Shown one piece after another: positions 15,722 to 25,797 of a stretch of 64,000 nucleotides of DNA. Positions within the stretch are counted from its first letter, which is position 1, and every line of letters starts with the position of its first letter. The stretch comes from Streptomyces paludis. Lineage in GTDB: Bacteria; Actinomycetota; Actinomycetes; Streptomycetales; Streptomycetaceae. The notes under the pieces are model-generated. The model made no database searches. It had not been told where the DNA came from and saw only the letters and a list, made by a program, of their open reading frames with translations. The stretch lies in contig NZ_CP031194.1 of assembly GCF_003344965.1 (NCBI RefSeq), positions 4,836,001 to 4,900,000 on the forward strand, in the 5' to 3' direction. Position numbers and translations under genes: made by a program.

Positions 15722-16897
15722 GTGGACCTGTTCGAGTATCAGGCGAGGGACCTCTTCGCCAAGCACGGTGTACCGGTGCTGGCCGGTGAAGTCATCGAAA
15801 CGCCTGAGGCCGCCCGCGAGGTGACCGAGCGTCTCGGCGGCAAGGCCGTCGTCAAGGCGCAGGTCAAGGTCGGTGGCCGCGGAAAGGCCGGCGGCGTGAA
15901 GCTGGCCTCCGACGCGGCGGACGCGGTCGAGAAGGCCGGTCAGATCCTGGGCATGGACATCAAGGGCCACACGGTCCACAAGGTCATGCTCGCCCAGACC
16001 GCGGACATCGCGGAGGAGTACTACGTCTCCTTCCTGCTGGACCGCACCAACCGCACCTTCCTCGCCATGGCCTCCGTCGAGGGCGGCGTGGAGATCGAGG
16101 TCGTCGCGGAGGAGAACCCCGACGCGCTGGCCAAGATCCCGGTCGATGCCAACGAGGGCTGCACGCCCGAGAAGGCCGCCGAGATCGTCGCCGCCGCGAA
16201 GTTCCCGGCCGAGATCGCGGACCAGGTCGCGGACGTGCTCCAGAAGCTGTGGACGGTCTTCATCAAGGAGGACGCCCTCCTTGTCGAGGTCAACCCGCTG
16301 ATCAAGTCCGGCGACGGCAAGATCATCGCGCTCGACGGCAAGGTCTCGCTGGACGAGAACGCCGAGTTCCGCCAGCCGGAGCACGAGGCGCTGGAGGACA
16401 AGGCCGCGGCGAACCCGCTGGAGGCCGCCGCCAAGGTGAAGAACCTCAACTACGTCAAGCTCGACGGCGAGGTCGGCATCATCGGCAACGGCGCGGGTCT
16501 GGTCATGTCGACCCTCGACGTCGTCGCGTACGCCGGTGAGGCGCACGGCGGCGTGAAGCCCGCCAACTTCCTCGACATCGGTGGCGGCGCCTCCGCCGAG
16601 GTCATGGCGAACGGCCTGGAGATCATCCTCGGCGACCCGGACGTCAAGTCCGTGTTCGTCAACGTCTTCGGTGGCATCACCGCGTGCGACGAGGTCGCCA
16701 ACGGCATCGTCCAGGCGCTGGAGCTGCTCGCCAGCAAGGGCGAGAAGGTCGAGAAGCCGCTGGTCGTGCGGCTCGACGGCAACAACGCGGAGCTGGGTCG
16801 CAAGATCCTGTCCGACGCCAACCACCCGCTCGTGCAGCGCGTGGACACCATGGACGGCGCGGCCGACAAGGCCGCCGAGCTGGCCGCGGCCAAGTAA
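15722..16897 (+). CDS. sucC: Succinyl-CoA synthetase (ADP/GDP-forming), beta subunit
   Basis: 391 residues, GTG start at 15722 after AAGGGACGG. ATP-grasp domain at the N-terminus ([39 protein letters not shown]) and a flavodoxin-like C-terminal half ([30 protein letters not shown]) that binds CoA and meets the alpha subunit. Works in the citric acid cycle, converting succinyl-CoA to succinate with substrate-level phosphorylation. Full length. sucD follows after 21 bases in the same operon. Confidence 0.97.
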   Translation: MDLFEYQARDLFAKHGVPVLAGEVIETPEAAREVTERLGGKAVVKAQVKVGGRGKAGGVKLASDAADAVEKAGQILGMDIKGHTVHKVMLAQTADIAEEYYVSFLLDRTNRTFLAMASVEGGVEIEVVAEENPDALAKIPVDANEGCTPEKAAEIVAAAKFPAEIADQVADVLQKLWTVFIKEDALLVEVNPLIKSGDGKIIALDGKVSLDENAEFRQPEHEALEDKAAANPLEAAAKVKNLNYVKLDGEVGIIGNGAGLVMSTLDVVAYAGEAHGGVKPANFLDIGGGASAEVMANGLEIILGDPDVKSVFVNVFGGITACDEVANGIVQALELLASKGEKVEKPLVVRLDGNNAELGRKILSDANHPLVQRVDTMDGAADKAAELAAAK

Positions 16898-16918
16898 AAG
16901 GACAGGGACTCCAACACC

Positions 16919-17803
16919 ATGGCTATTTTCCTGACCAAGGAAAGCAAGGTCATCGTCCAGGGGATGACCGGCGCCACCGGCATGAAGCACACCAAGCTCA
17001 TGCTCGCCGACGGCACCAACATCGTCGGCGGCGTGAACCCCCGTAAGGCCGGTACGTCGGTCGAGTTCGGCGAGACCTCCGTACCCGTCTTCGGCTCGGT
17101 GGCCGAGGCCATCGAGAAGACCGGCGCCGACGTCTCCGTCGTCTTCGTGCCGCCGGCCTTCGCCAAGGCCGCCGTCGTCGAGGCGATCGACGCCGAGATC
17201 GGGCTGGTCGTCGTCATCACCGAGGGCATCGCGGTCCACGACTCCGCCGCCTTCTGGGCGTACGCGAGCAGCAAGGGCAACAAGACCCGCATCATCGGTC
17301 CGAACTGCCCCGGTCTGATCACCCCCGGTCAGTCCAACGCCGGCATCATCCCGGGCGACATCACCAAGCCCGGCCGGATCGGTCTCGTGTCCAAGTCCGG
17401 CACGCTGACCTACCAGATGATGTACGAGCTGCGCGACATCGGCTTCTCCTCGGCCGTCGGCATCGGTGGCGACCCGGTCATCGGTACGACGCACATCGAC
17501 GCGCTCGCCGCGTTCGAGGCCGACCCCGAGACCGACCTCATCGTGATGATCGGCGAGATCGGCGGCGACGCCGAGGAGCGCGCGGCCGACTTCATCGCGA
17601 AGAACGTCACCAAGCCGGTCGTCGGCTACGTCGCGGGCTTCACCGCGCCCGAGGGCAAGACCATGGGCCACGCCGGCGCCATCGTCTCCGGCTCCTCCGG
17701 CACGGCCCAGGCGAAGAAGGAGGCCCTGGAGGCCGCCGGTGTGAAGGTCGGCAAGACGCCGACCGAGACGGCCGGGCTCGCCCGCGCCATCCTCGCCGGC
17801 TGA
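16919..17803 (+). CDS. sucD: Succinyl-CoA synthetase, alpha subunit
   Basis: 294 residues, ATG start. Rossmann CoA-binding domain ([19 protein letters not shown]), the ligase domain with [11 protein letters not shown], and the phospho-accepting His in the GHAGAIVSG motif are all present. Forms the heterodimer or heterotetramer with SucC. A strong terminator follows. Confidence 0.97.
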   Translation: MAIFLTKESKVIVQGMTGATGMKHTKLMLADGTNIVGGVNPRKAGTSVEFGETSVPVFGSVAEAIEKTGADVSVVFVPPAFAKAAVVEAIDAEIGLVVVITEGIAVHDSAAFWAYASSKGNKTRIIGPNCPGLITPGQSNAGIIPGDITKPGRIGLVSKSGTLTYQMMYELRDIGFSSAVGIGGDPVIGTTHIDALAAFEADPETDLIVMIGEIGGDAEERAADFIAKNVTKPVVGYVAGFTAPEGKTMGHAGAIVSGSSGTAQAKKEALEAAGVKVGKTPTETAGLARAILAG

Positions 17804-17850
17804 CACCGGGCACGGCAGCGGCCCGGGCCAGGGCCCGGGTCACGGCACTC

Positions 17851-17895
17851 GCGCGTGGGCCCGTACTCCTTTCGGGGGGTACGGGCCCACGCGCG
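17851..17895. terminator. Bidirectional terminator after sucD
   Basis: Long perfect hairpin: CGCGTGGGCCCGTAC and GTACGGGCCCACGCG around an ~11-base loop, placed 48 bases after sucD and 44 bases after the stop of the convergent regulator gene. Confidence 0.9.
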
Positions 17896-17938
17896 TTTCG
17901 CCGTGCGCCGCGCCGGACGGCTTGCTCCGGTTATTCCG

Positions 17939-19366
17939 TCACTCCGGGCGCGGCAAGAGGCGGTACGGGCCGTTCGCCGGCTGGGCGCGGAGATGGGCGC
18001 GGAGCTTCACGTCCTGCCGGGTCAGCCGCTGCGGACCGGCCGCGGCGGGGACTCCGCCGACCCGCTCACCCGCGGCCACCGGCGCGTGGTACTGGGTCGG
18101 GGCGGTGGTCACGGTGAAGGCCGTGGCGCCGACGATCAGCGTGGTGAACGAGATGGCGGCCCGCGTCCAGAGCCGGATCCGCCGCTCGCTGCGCGTCCGT
18201 ACGGTCCCCGGCGGCGCGAGCGACGGCGGGGTGACCGCGCCCGCCAGCGCGTCGAGGCGCGCGTGCAGCAGCGCCGGATCCGCCAGCTCCGGCAGGTGCG
18301 CGGCGAGCGCGGCGCGGGCGTGCATCAGCCGGTTGACGGTGGCCGGGGTGCTCGCCTCGGTCTCGGCGGCGGTCTCCGGCAGATCGAGCCGCAGACCGTC
18401 GTAGAGCAGCAGCGTCCGGCGGTACGAGGGCGGCAGCGCGAGCAGCGCCTCGTGCAGTGCCCGGGCGCCGGGGCCCTGGAGTTCGCCGGGGGTCGCCGGA
18501 TCGGGGTGCCGGTGGGCGCGGCGCATCGAGTGCCAGGGCGACATCGCGTACTCGTACGCGGCGACCCGTACCCAGCCCGGCGGATCGCGGTCCACGGCGA
18601 CCTCCGGCCAGCGCTGCCAGGCCAGATGGAACGCCTGCTCGACGGACTCCTTGGACAGGGCGCGCCGTCCGGTGAGCAGGAATGTCTGGCGGGCAAGGGC
18701 GGGCCCGGTGTACGTGTACAGCACGTCGAACGCCTGCTCGGGGGTGGTCGCGGCGGCGAGGGCGGCCAGGGCGGCGGCCTTGGCTTCGGCGGCCCGCGCG
18801 GCGGCCTCGGCTTCGGCCACCGCCGCCGCTTCCACCGCCGCCGCCACTGCTGCCGCTGCCTCCGCCTCCGCTTCGGCGGCGATGACCGACTCCGCCGATG
18901 ACGCTGACACCGCCTCAGCTCCGCTGTCGGCAGGCGCCACGAGCACGGCCGCGGCGGTCACCGGTCGCGCCGCCGGTTCCGCGGCCGGCTCGGCGCGCGG
19001 CTCCGGGTGCGACCCCGGGTGCTGGTCCGGGTGCTGCTCGGGGTGGTCCTGGAGCGGTGCGCCGTGGGTGTTCAGGAGACGGGCCGCCGTCCGTTCCTGA
19101 GCCGCCTTCACCGCCGCCCGTTCCGTTCTGCGGGCCAGCGCCGCCCGCTCCAGCAGCTCCAGCTCGATCCCGGCGAGCAGCTTCGCGTACGACTCCCGCT
19201 TACGGCCCCGGGGATTCGTACGGCCGGTCTCCCAGGACCTGATCGTCGACCGCGTGACGCCCACCGCCGTCGCGATCTGCTTCTCCGTCAGCGGCTTGGC
19301 CTCACGCAGCCTGCGGCGCTCCTCGGGAGGCGGCAGCGTGGCGCTCCGCGTGGTGTTCTGCGTCAT
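17939..19366 (-). CDS. Hybrid regulator: XRE-type HTH fused to a sigma-70-like region, with a C-terminal membrane segment
   Basis: 475 residues from ATG 19366 (GGGGAG upstream). Parts seen in order: an HTH (LTEKQIATAVGVTRSTIRSWETG, about 25-47) followed by KRESYAKLLAGI; a spacer; a very Ala/Glu-rich stretch of about 45 residues (coiled coil or rigid rod); a segment that looks like ECF sigma region 2 (LYTYTGPALARQTFLLTG, SVEQAFHLAWQRWPEV) and region 4 (LALPPSYRRTLLLYDGLRLDL ... TPATVNRLMHARAALAAHL); then one hydrophobic segment (SFTTLIVGATAFTVTTA) near the C-terminus. The sigma-like part lies before the membrane anchor. Targets unknown. Divergent from the PerM-like gene over an AT-rich 116-base region. 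Confidence 0.75.
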   Translation of the reverse strand: MTQNTTRSATLPPPEERRRLREAKPLTEKQIATAVGVTRSTIRSWETGRTNPRGRKRESYAKLLAGIELELLERAALARRTERAAVKAAQERTAARLLNTHGAPLQDHPEQHPDQHPGSHPEPRAEPAAEPAARPVTAAAVLVAPADSGAEAVSASSAESVIAAEAEAEAAAAVAAAVEAAAVAEAEAAARAAEAKAAALAALAAATTPEQAFDVLYTYTGPALARQTFLLTGRRALSKESVEQAFHLAWQRWPEVAVDRDPPGWVRVAAYEYAMSPWHSMRRAHRHPDPATPGELQGPGARALHEALLALPPSYRRTLLLYDGLRLDLPETAAETEASTPATVNRLMHARAALAAHLPELADPALLHARLDALAGAVTPPSLAPPGTVRTRSERRIRLWTRAAISFTTLIVGATAFTVTTAPTQYHAPVAAGERVGGVPAAAGPQRLTRQDVKLRAHLRAQPANGPYRLLPRPE

Positions 19367-19482
19367 GTAGGGCTCCCCACAGCGCGATACTGGGTAAAAA
19401 AGCACATAAACGTATATTGGTCGACACGGCGAGTATTCGCCTGTTACGTGGATACGGCGCGTGTCGTGGGCAGCATGACCTT

Positions 19483-21258
19483 GTGACCCAATTGACCGAG
19501 TGCAGCACGCCGTTGTCTTCGGCCTCCGCGGTGGAGCGGGGCCGGGCCGCCGCGCTGACCGCCGCCTTCCTCCGTGGAGCCATCGCCGCCGGCCTCGGGC
19601 TCGGCGCGCTCGCCGTGCTGGTCATGGCGGCGTGGATCATCTCGCCGTATCCGGACAGCGGCGCCGGTGGGGCCCTGCGGGTGACGGCCGGGCTCTGGCT
19701 GCTGGCGCACGGGGTCGAGCTGATCCGCCCCGACACCCTGTCAGGGACCCCGGCGCCGCTCGGTGTCGTGCCGATACTCCTCCTCGCCCTGCCGGTCTGG
19801 CTGGTGTACCGGACGGTGCGGGACACACTCGAACCGGACGAGGGGCGGCCGCGGCTCACCGCGTTCGGCGCGGTGTCCACGGTGTGCGGCGGATATCTGC
19901 TGGTCGGGGCCGCCGCCGTGGTCTTCGCGGCGAGCGGTCCGCTGATCGGGCGGCCGTCGCGCGCGGCCGTCGCGCTGCCGCTCCTCGTGCTGGCGTCCTC
20001 GGCGGCCGGGGCATGGCGGGCGGGCGGCCGGCGGCGCGGCGCGCTGCCCCGCCGGCTGCCGGGCGCCGTCCGGGCGGCGCTGGTCCGTACGGTGCGGTCG
20101 CCCGGCGCCCGAAGACGGACGGCGGTGGCGGGGCGGGCCGGGGCCGCGGCCGTCCTGCTGCTGCTGGGCGGTGGCGCGCTGCTCGTCGGGGTGTCGCTCG
20201 GCCGGCACATGGACCCGGCGCACGCCTCGTTCGTGAGCCTGGCGGGGGACTGGTCCGGGCGGTTCGCCGTGCTGCTCCTCGGGCTGGCCCTCGTGCCGAA
20301 CGCGGCGGTCTGGGGCGCGGCGTACGGGCTGGGCCCCGGCTTCGCGCTCGGTACGGCGGCGACGGCCACCCCGCTCGGCGTCGTCGGCACCCCGGCCCTG
20401 CCGTCCTTCCCGCTCCTCGCGGCGGTGCCGGGCGTCGGCCCGGGGACGGCGGCGAACTGGGCGGCCGGGCTGGTGCCGGTGGCGGCGGGGCTGGCGGTCG
20501 CCTGGTTCACGGTCCGTACGGCGGCGCCTCCGTACTCCGTACGGGACGAGGCGTGGAGCGCGCGCGAGACGGCGCTGACGGCGGGGCTCGCCGGCGGGGT
20601 GTGCGCCGTGCTGACGGCGAGTCTGGCGGCGCTGTCGGGCGGGCCGCTGGGCAACAGCGAGCTGGCGGCCTTCGGCCCGGTGTGGTGGCTGACGGGCGCG
20701 GCGGCGCTGGGCTGGACGGTGGCGCTCGGTGTGCCGATGGCCCTCCTGCTGCGGACCTGGCGGCTGCGGGAGCGCCGGGCGGACGCCCTGGCGGAGCCAG
20801 AGACGGGGCCCGGGGCCGAGAGCGAGGCGCGGGCGGTCGCGGAGGCCGGGGAGCCGGGTCCGGCGGGCGGCGGCCGGTGGTGGGCGCCCTGGTGGCGCCG
20901 CGTGCCCCCGGGCGCTGCTCCGGCCGTCGTACCCGTACCCGTAACAGGGTCGGGGTTCGGATCCGGGCCCGGGCCGGTCGTGCAGGCCGTGGCGGGCGGT
21001 CCGGAGCCGGTGCCGTACGACGTCCTGCCCGTCGACGCGTGGCACGAGCGCGGGGCGCGTCAGGTGCGGTGGGCGGCGTTCAAGGAGGCGTCGGGCGGGC
21101 TGATGGCCGACTTCCCGGCCGCCCCGGAAGCCCCGACCGCTCCCGCTGCCCCCGCACCCGCCCCCACCCCTGCCCCCACCCCCGCTCCCGCCGCGGTGGA
21201 GCCGGAGGAGGGAGAGCGAGGTGAGAGCCCGGTGGTAGGTCCCGCGGTTACTCCTTGA
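19483..21258 (+). CDS. DUF6350 membrane protein, PerM-like (cell division)
   Basis: 591 residues from GTG 19483. There is no Shine-Dalgarno; a -10-like CAGCAT ends 6 bases upstream, so the gene may be leaderless. About ten hydrophobic segments (for example AIAAGLGLGALAVLVMAAWII and VVPILLLALPVWLVY) precede a Pro/Ala-rich cytoplasmic tail. Its place next to purN-purH matches Mycobacterium tuberculosis perM (Rv0955), needed to stabilise the divisome. The name rests on this context and on membrane topology. Its 3' end overlaps the convergent gene by 11 bases. Confidence 0.75.
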   Translation: MTQLTECSTPLSSASAVERGRAAALTAAFLRGAIAAGLGLGALAVLVMAAWIISPYPDSGAGGALRVTAGLWLLAHGVELIRPDTLSGTPAPLGVVPILLLALPVWLVYRTVRDTLEPDEGRPRLTAFGAVSTVCGGYLLVGAAAVVFAASGPLIGRPSRAAVALPLLVLASSAAGAWRAGGRRRGALPRRLPGAVRAALVRTVRSPGARRRTAVAGRAGAAAVLLLLGGGALLVGVSLGRHMDPAHASFVSLAGDWSGRFAVLLLGLALVPNAAVWGAAYGLGPGFALGTAATATPLGVVGTPALPSFPLLAAVPGVGPGTAANWAAGLVPVAAGLAVAWFTVRTAAPPYSVRDEAWSARETALTAGLAGGVCAVLTASLAALSGGPLGNSELAAFGPVWWLTGAAALGWTVALGVPMALLLRTWRLRERRADALAEPETGPGAESEARAVAEAGEPGPAGGGRWWAPWWRRVPPGAAPAVVPVPVTGSGFGSGPGPVVQAVAGGPEPVPYDVLPVDAWHERGARQVRWAAFKEASGGLMADFPAAPEAPTAPAAPAPAPTPAPTPAPAAVEPEEGERGESPVVGPAVTP

Positions 21259-22240
21259 CGCCGAAGACCCGCTCCAGCGAGTGCGGCAGCAGCTCGTTGC
21301 AGGAGAGCTGGCCGGTCTTGGTGAGCGCGTCGTTGACGCAGGAGTAGTAGTCCGGGTAGGCGAGGCGCACACCGAAGGTCGTCGCGACGAAGAGCAGCGC
21401 GAGCGCGGCGGCGACCAGACCGCTCACCGCCGCCGTCCGCTGCGGCCGGGTGGATGAGGAGGCGCCCTGGTCCGGCGCGGTCTTCGTCAGGCGTACGGCG
21501 GCGGGGGAGGAGCCGGAGGCGCCGGCGGAGCCGTCGGTGACCGCGCTCTTCGCGCCGTCCTTGGCGTCCGCCGCCTTCGGTTTGTTCTTGTTGCGGAGCG
21601 AGCTGGCGCCCCAGTAGACGGCGAGCGAGCCGAGGAGCAGGGCGACCTCGGGCAGGTCGAAGAGCACGAAGAAGAGCGCCCACATCCCGCCGAGCAGCGC
21701 GTACCGCGCCCGGCGCTGGGACACGTCCGTCGGATCCCAGCGCAGCCCGCCGCGACCGCCGTCGGGGCCGTCCTGACCGCCGTCCTGGCCGGACTGGCCG
21801 CCCTGGCCCTGCTGGGCGCCGGGGCGGCTGCCGAAACCGCCCGACGAGCGGCCCGGCTGGCGGCTGCTCCACTGGCTGCCCCAGCCGCCCCGGCCGGAGC
21901 CGGAGCCGTCGTCGGCGGAGCCGCCGTTCTCCGGGAGGCGCGGCTGCCACGGCCGGTCGGGCGTGCCCTCGGGCGGCGGCGCGAACGGATTGTCCTCACC
22001 GGCGCCCGACGGCTCGCGGGTACTTCCGGAAGGCTCGGAAGGCGCTGCGGGCGAGGATCCCGAAGGCCCTGTGGATCCCGTGGAGGACCCCGAACCCTGG
22101 GTCTCCGGGGCATCCGAGGAGTCCGAGGAGCCCGGGGTCCCCGGCGAACCGGTGGAGGAGGACTGGCGTTCCCGTGGCAGCAGCACCGGTCCAGCGGGCG
22201 GCGGGAGGTGGAGAGCTGTGCGGCGGCGTCGGTCCGGCAT
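21248..22240 (-). CDS. Membrane protein of unknown function, Ser/Gly/Pro-rich N-terminus
   Basis: 330 residues. The first 165 are low complexity (Ser, Gly, Pro, Gln repeats such as GSGSSTGSTGPSGSSP). Then come a basic stretch RRARYAL, two membrane segments (LLGGMWALFFVLFDLPEVALLLGSLAVYWGAS), a second linker, and another segment (AVSGLVAAALALLFVATTFG) followed by a Cys-containing tail (YYSCVNDALTKTGQLSCNELLP), probably outside the cell with a disulfide. I do not recognise the family. Convergent with the PerM-like gene; no terminator between them. Confidence 0.7.
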   Translation of the reverse strand: MPDRRRRTALHLPPPAGPVLLPRERQSSSTGSPGTPGSSDSSDAPETQGSGSSTGSTGPSGSSPAAPSEPSGSTREPSGAGEDNPFAPPPEGTPDRPWQPRLPENGGSADDGSGSGRGGWGSQWSSRQPGRSSGGFGSRPGAQQGQGGQSGQDGGQDGPDGGRGGLRWDPTDVSQRRARYALLGGMWALFFVLFDLPEVALLLGSLAVYWGASSLRNKNKPKAADAKDGAKSAVTDGSAGASGSSPAAVRLTKTAPDQGASSSTRPQRTAAVSGLVAAALALLFVATTFGVRLAYPDYYSCVNDALTKTGQLSCNELLPHSLERVFGVKE

Positions 22241-22483
22241 CTGGTGAACGTCTTCCCCTCAGACCCTGCGCGTCAGACCCTGCGCGCGGGGGTCTTGTCT
22301 CGTCACTTCATGGCCCGTCTCGGAGACGGACCCGTCCCCAGACGCTACCTCCCGGCCCAGGACTTGTCGTCCAGGCCCCTTGCCGGGCCCCTTGCCGGGC
22401 ACCGGGCCCGACGCGGGCGCGGGCCTCGCCCGGCACCGGGCGCGGCCCCCGTCCCGAGGGGGTGCGGCCGGCTGCCGGTATCG

Positions 22484-22511
22484 TTGCTGCCGGTCGGCTT
22501 CTTCGTAGAGT
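22484..22511 (+). promoter_or_regulatory. Probable promoter of purN-purH
   Basis: TTGCTG - 16 bases - TAGAGT, close to the HrdB consensus, 65 bases before the purN GTG. The rest of the gene-free stretch 22241-22483 shows only GC-rich repeats of the type GCCGGGCCCCTTGCCGGGC. Confidence 0.5.
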
Positions 22512-22575
22512 TCCCCGTATCGGGGGGCACGACTCGTTCGTACGACCGCACAAAGCTCCAAGAAAGGCGCCCGCT

Positions 22576-23250
22576 GTGGCCTCCCCTCCCCCCGGCCGGA
22601 CGGCCCCTGCCCCGGCTACCGCCCCGGCCTCCGCCCCCGCGCCCGCCCGGCTCGTGGTGCTCGTCTCCGGCTCCGGTACGAACCTCCAAGCCCTGCTGGA
22701 CGCCATCGGTGACAACCCCGCCGGTTACGGGGCGACGGTCGTCGCCGTCGGCGCCGACCGCGACGCGATCGCCGGTCTGGAGCGCGCCGAGCGCGCCGGG
22801 CTGCCGACCTTCGTCCGGCGGGTGAAGGACTACGGAACGCGCGCCGAGTGGGACGCCGCGCTCACCGACGCGACCGCGGCGTACGCGCCGGACCTGGTGA
22901 TCTCGGCCGGCTTCATGAAGATCGTGGGCAAGGAGTTCCTGGCCCGCTTCGGCGGCCGGACCGTCAACACGCATCCCGCCCTGCTCCCCAGCTTTCCCGG
23001 TGCCCATGGTGTGCGCGACGCGCTCGCCTACGGAGCGAAGGTCACCGGCTGCACCGTCCACTTCGTCGACGACGGCGTCGACACCGGCCCGATCATCGCG
23101 CAGGGCGTGGTCGAGGTGCGGGACGAGGACGATGAAGACGCTCTCCACGAGCGCATCAAGGAAGTCGAGCGACGCCTGCTCGTCGAGGTCGTGGGGCGTC
23201 TGGCCCGGCACGGCTATCGCATTGAGGGACGAAAGGTAACGATCCAGTGA
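22576..23250 (+). CDS. purN: Phosphoribosylglycinamide formyltransferase (GAR transformylase)
   Basis: 224 residues from GTG 22576. Step 3 of purine synthesis: transfers the formyl group of 10-formyl-tetrahydrofolate to GAR. A short Pro/Ala-rich start is followed by [17 protein letters not shown] (phosphate loop), [12 protein letters not shown], the catalytic Asn-His in [12 protein letters not shown] and the Asp in [15 protein letters not shown]. Overlaps purH by 4 bases (GTGA), so the two are translated together. Confidence 0.96.
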   Translation: MASPPPGRTAPAPATAPASAPAPARLVVLVSGSGTNLQALLDAIGDNPAGYGATVVAVGADRDAIAGLERAERAGLPTFVRRVKDYGTRAEWDAALTDATAAYAPDLVISAGFMKIVGKEFLARFGGRTVNTHPALLPSFPGAHGVRDALAYGAKVTGCTVHFVDDGVDTGPIIAQGVVEVRDEDDEDALHERIKEVERRLLVEVVGRLARHGYRIEGRKVTIQ

Positions 23251-24809
23251 CCGCCGAAGGTACGAAGCGCCCTATCCGCAGGGCTCTGGTCAGCGTCTAC
23301 GACAAGACCGGCCTCGAAGAGCTGGCCCGTGGACTGCACGAGGCGGGCGTCACCCTGGTCTCGACCGGCTCCACCGCGTCGCGGATCGCCGCCGCGGGTG
23401 TCCCGGTCACCAAGGTCGAGGAGCTGACCGGCTTCCCGGAGTGCCTGGACGGCCGGGTCAAGACGCTGCACCCGCGCGTCCACGCGGGCATCCTCGCGGA
23501 CCTCCGGCTGGAGTCCCACCGCGAGCAGCTCGCCGAGCTGGACGTCGAGCCGTTCGACCTCGTCGTCGTGAACCTCTACCCGTTCCGCGAGACGGTCGCC
23601 TCCGGCGCCTCCGCCGACGAGTGCGTCGAGCAGATCGACATCGGCGGCCCCTCCATGGTCCGCGCCGCCGCCAAGAACCACCCCTCGGTCGCCGTCGTCA
23701 CCAGCCCCGAGCGGTACGCGGACGTCCTCGGCGCCGTCCAGGACGGCGGTTTCGACCTCACGACCCGCAAGCGCCTCGCGGCGGAGGCGTTCCAGCACAC
23801 CGCCGCGTACGACGTGGCCGTCGCCTCCTGGTTCGCCGACGACTACGCGGCAGCGGATGACTCGGGCTTCCCGGACTTCCTGGGCGCCACGTACACCCGT
23901 AAGAACGTGCTCCGTTACGGCGAGAACCCGCACCAGCCCGCCGCGCTCTACACCAGCGCCGAGGGCGGTCTCGCGGAGGCCGAGCAGCTGCACGGCAAGG
24001 AGATGTCGTACAACAACTACACGGACACGGACGCCGCGCACCGTGCCGCGTACGACCACGCCGAGCCGTGCGTCGCGATCATCAAGCACGCCAACCCGTG
24101 CGGGATCGCCATCGGTGACGATGTCGCCGAGGCGCACCGCAAGGCGCACGAGTGTGACCCGCTGTCCGCGTTCGGCGGTGTGATCGCCGTCAACCGGCCG
24201 GTCTCCGTCGCGATGGCCGAGCAGGTCGCCGAGATCTTCACCGAGGTCATCGTCGCGCCCGGCTACGAGGACGGCGCCGTCGAGGTGCTGGCGCGCAAGA
24301 AGAACATCCGCGTGCTGCGCTGCCCCGACGCCCCCTCGGCGCGGGTCGAGGTCAAGCCGATCGACGGCGGGGCGCTGCTCCAGGTCACCGACCGGCTCCA
24401 GGCCGACGGCGACGACCCGGCCAACTGGACCCTCGCGACCGGCGAGGCGCTCACCGAGGACGAGCTGCGCGAACTGGCCTTCGCGTGGAAGGCGTCGCGC
24501 GCGGTCAAGTCCAACGCGATCCTGCTGGCCAAGGGCGGTGCCTCGGTGGGCGTCGGCATGGGCCAGGTCAACCGCGTCGACTCCGCGAAGCTCGCGGTCG
24601 AGCGGGCGGGGGAGGAGCGGGCGCGGGGCTCGTACGCGGCGTCGGACGCGTTCTTCCCGTTCCCCGACGGCCTGGAGATCCTGCTGGCCGCGGGCGTCAA
24701 GGCCGTGGTGCAGCCGGGCGGTTCGGTCCGGGACGAGCTGGTCGTCGAGGCGGCGAAGAAGGCGGGCGCGACGATGTACTTCACGGGGACGCGCCACTTC
24801 TTCCACTGA
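23247..24809 (+). CDS. purH: Bifunctional AICAR transformylase / IMP cyclohydrolase
   Basis: 520 residues, the usual length. The N-terminal MGS-like cyclohydrolase domain ([45 protein letters not shown]) is followed by the transformylase domain with the catalytic KHANPCG motif and [13 protein letters not shown]. Catalyses the last two steps of IMP synthesis, again using 10-formyl-tetrahydrofolate; folD, which makes that cofactor, lies 1 kb downstream. Confidence 0.97.
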   Translation: MTAEGTKRPIRRALVSVYDKTGLEELARGLHEAGVTLVSTGSTASRIAAAGVPVTKVEELTGFPECLDGRVKTLHPRVHAGILADLRLESHREQLAELDVEPFDLVVVNLYPFRETVASGASADECVEQIDIGGPSMVRAAAKNHPSVAVVTSPERYADVLGAVQDGGFDLTTRKRLAAEAFQHTAAYDVAVASWFADDYAAADDSGFPDFLGATYTRKNVLRYGENPHQPAALYTSAEGGLAEAEQLHGKEMSYNNYTDTDAAHRAAYDHAEPCVAIIKHANPCGIAIGDDVAEAHRKAHECDPLSAFGGVIAVNRPVSVAMAEQVAEIFTEVIVAPGYEDGAVEVLARKKNIRVLRCPDAPSARVEVKPIDGGALLQVTDRLQADGDDPANWTLATGEALTEDELRELAFAWKASRAVKSNAILLAKGGASVGVGMGQVNRVDSAKLAVERAGEERARGSYAASDAFFPFPDGLEILLAAGVKAVVQPGGSVRDELVVEAAKKAGATMYFTGTRHFFH

Positions 24810-24826
24810 GCGGGCCTCGTTACGGC

Positions 24827-24860
24827 GAAGGCCGCGTTCCCTCCGGGGAACGCGGCCTTC
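24827..24860. terminator. Bidirectional terminator after purH
   Basis: Perfect 15-bp stem GAAGGCCGCGTTCCC / GGGAACGCGGCCTTC with a TCCG tetraloop, between purH and the convergent RDD gene. Confidence 0.9.
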
Positions 24861-24892
24861 GTGCCGTCGACCGGGCTTCGGTCACCGGGTGG

Positions 24893-25495
24893 TCACTTGG
24901 ACTTGACGACCACCGTCGAGCAGACCTTGTCCGCGAACGTCTGCTTCTTCTGGTCCCACAGCGGCCACAGCCAGCCGATGTAGCAGGCGATGTTGTCCAG
25001 GAAGTGGGCGAGCCCGCGGACGAACGCCATACCGGCGCCGATCGGCTGGCCGTCGTTCTCGCGCAGCAGCCGGATGCCCACGACCTTCTTGCCGACCGTC
25101 TGACCGGTCGAGCCCTCCTGGATCACCTGCCAGATGAAGATGCCGAGCATGGCGAGCCCGCCGACCAGGGCGAGGACCGGGCCGATGCCGCCGTCGGAGC
25201 TTGCGCCGGCGACGAGGATGAAGTACGGCACGACGTACAGCAGGCCGTCGATGAGCTTGCCGCCGAACCGCAGGCCCCAGTGGGCGAGTTCCGGCATGCC
25301 GCCGCCGTAGCCGGGCTGGCCCTGCGGGTAGGCGCCGTACGGCTGGCCGGGCTGCTGGGGATAGCCGTAACCCTGCGGCGGTACACCCTGGGGGGCCTGC
25401 TGCGGGTAGCCGTAACCGGGCTGGGGCTGTCCCGGCTGCGGCTGGCCCGGCTGGCCCTGCTGGCCGTACGGGTTGTTGGGGTCGCCGAAACTCAT
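24893..25495 (-). CDS. RDD family membrane protein
   Basis: 200 residues; Shine-Dalgarno GGAGGA before ATG 25495. An N-terminal Gln/Pro/Gly/Tyr-rich tail of about 75 residues ([13 protein letters not shown] repeats) leads into the RDD domain ([17 protein letters not shown] ... [24 protein letters not shown]) with three membrane segments. RDD proteins are of unclear function; some act in cation transport. The conserved Arg and Asp (FGGKLIDG) are present. Confidence 0.85.
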   Translation of the reverse strand: MSFGDPNNPYGQQGQPGQPQPGQPQPGYGYPQQAPQGVPPQGYGYPQQPGQPYGAYPQGQPGYGGGMPELAHWGLRFGGKLIDGLLYVVPYFILVAGASSDGGIGPVLALVGGLAMLGIFIWQVIQEGSTGQTVGKKVVGIRLLRENDGQPIGAGMAFVRGLAHFLDNIACYIGWLWPLWDQKKQTFADKVCSTVVVKSK

Positions 25496-25797
25496 GGGGT
25501 AATTCCTCCGTTGGTGGTGCTGGGGACGACGCGACCCGCACGGAGGAACTTCTCAGGTGCTACTGAGCGGTCTGCCCCCCGATACACTGCCGGCCGCGCG
25601 CTGCGCGGTAATCGTGGTATTAACTGCCCATTCTTGTCCAGTGGCTTTCGACAGCTGTTGTGCAAGTGCAACCTGTTGTGCGGTACGGCGACGGACGCGG
25701 CCGGGATCCGGACCGGGGCCCGTCGGGATCCGGCCCGGTCGCGGTCCGATCCCGGCCTGATTGGAACAGCGGAGGGGTAATCCGCGAGGATGGGGGT
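25496..25797. other. Gene-free divergent region between the RDD gene and folD
   Basis: 302 bases. It contains a short GC-rich palindrome (CCGCGCGCTGCGCGG near 25593) and a comparatively A/T-rich patch (about 25610-25680) that probably holds the divergent promoters. No recognisable riboswitch or coding frame was seen. Confidence 0.35.
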
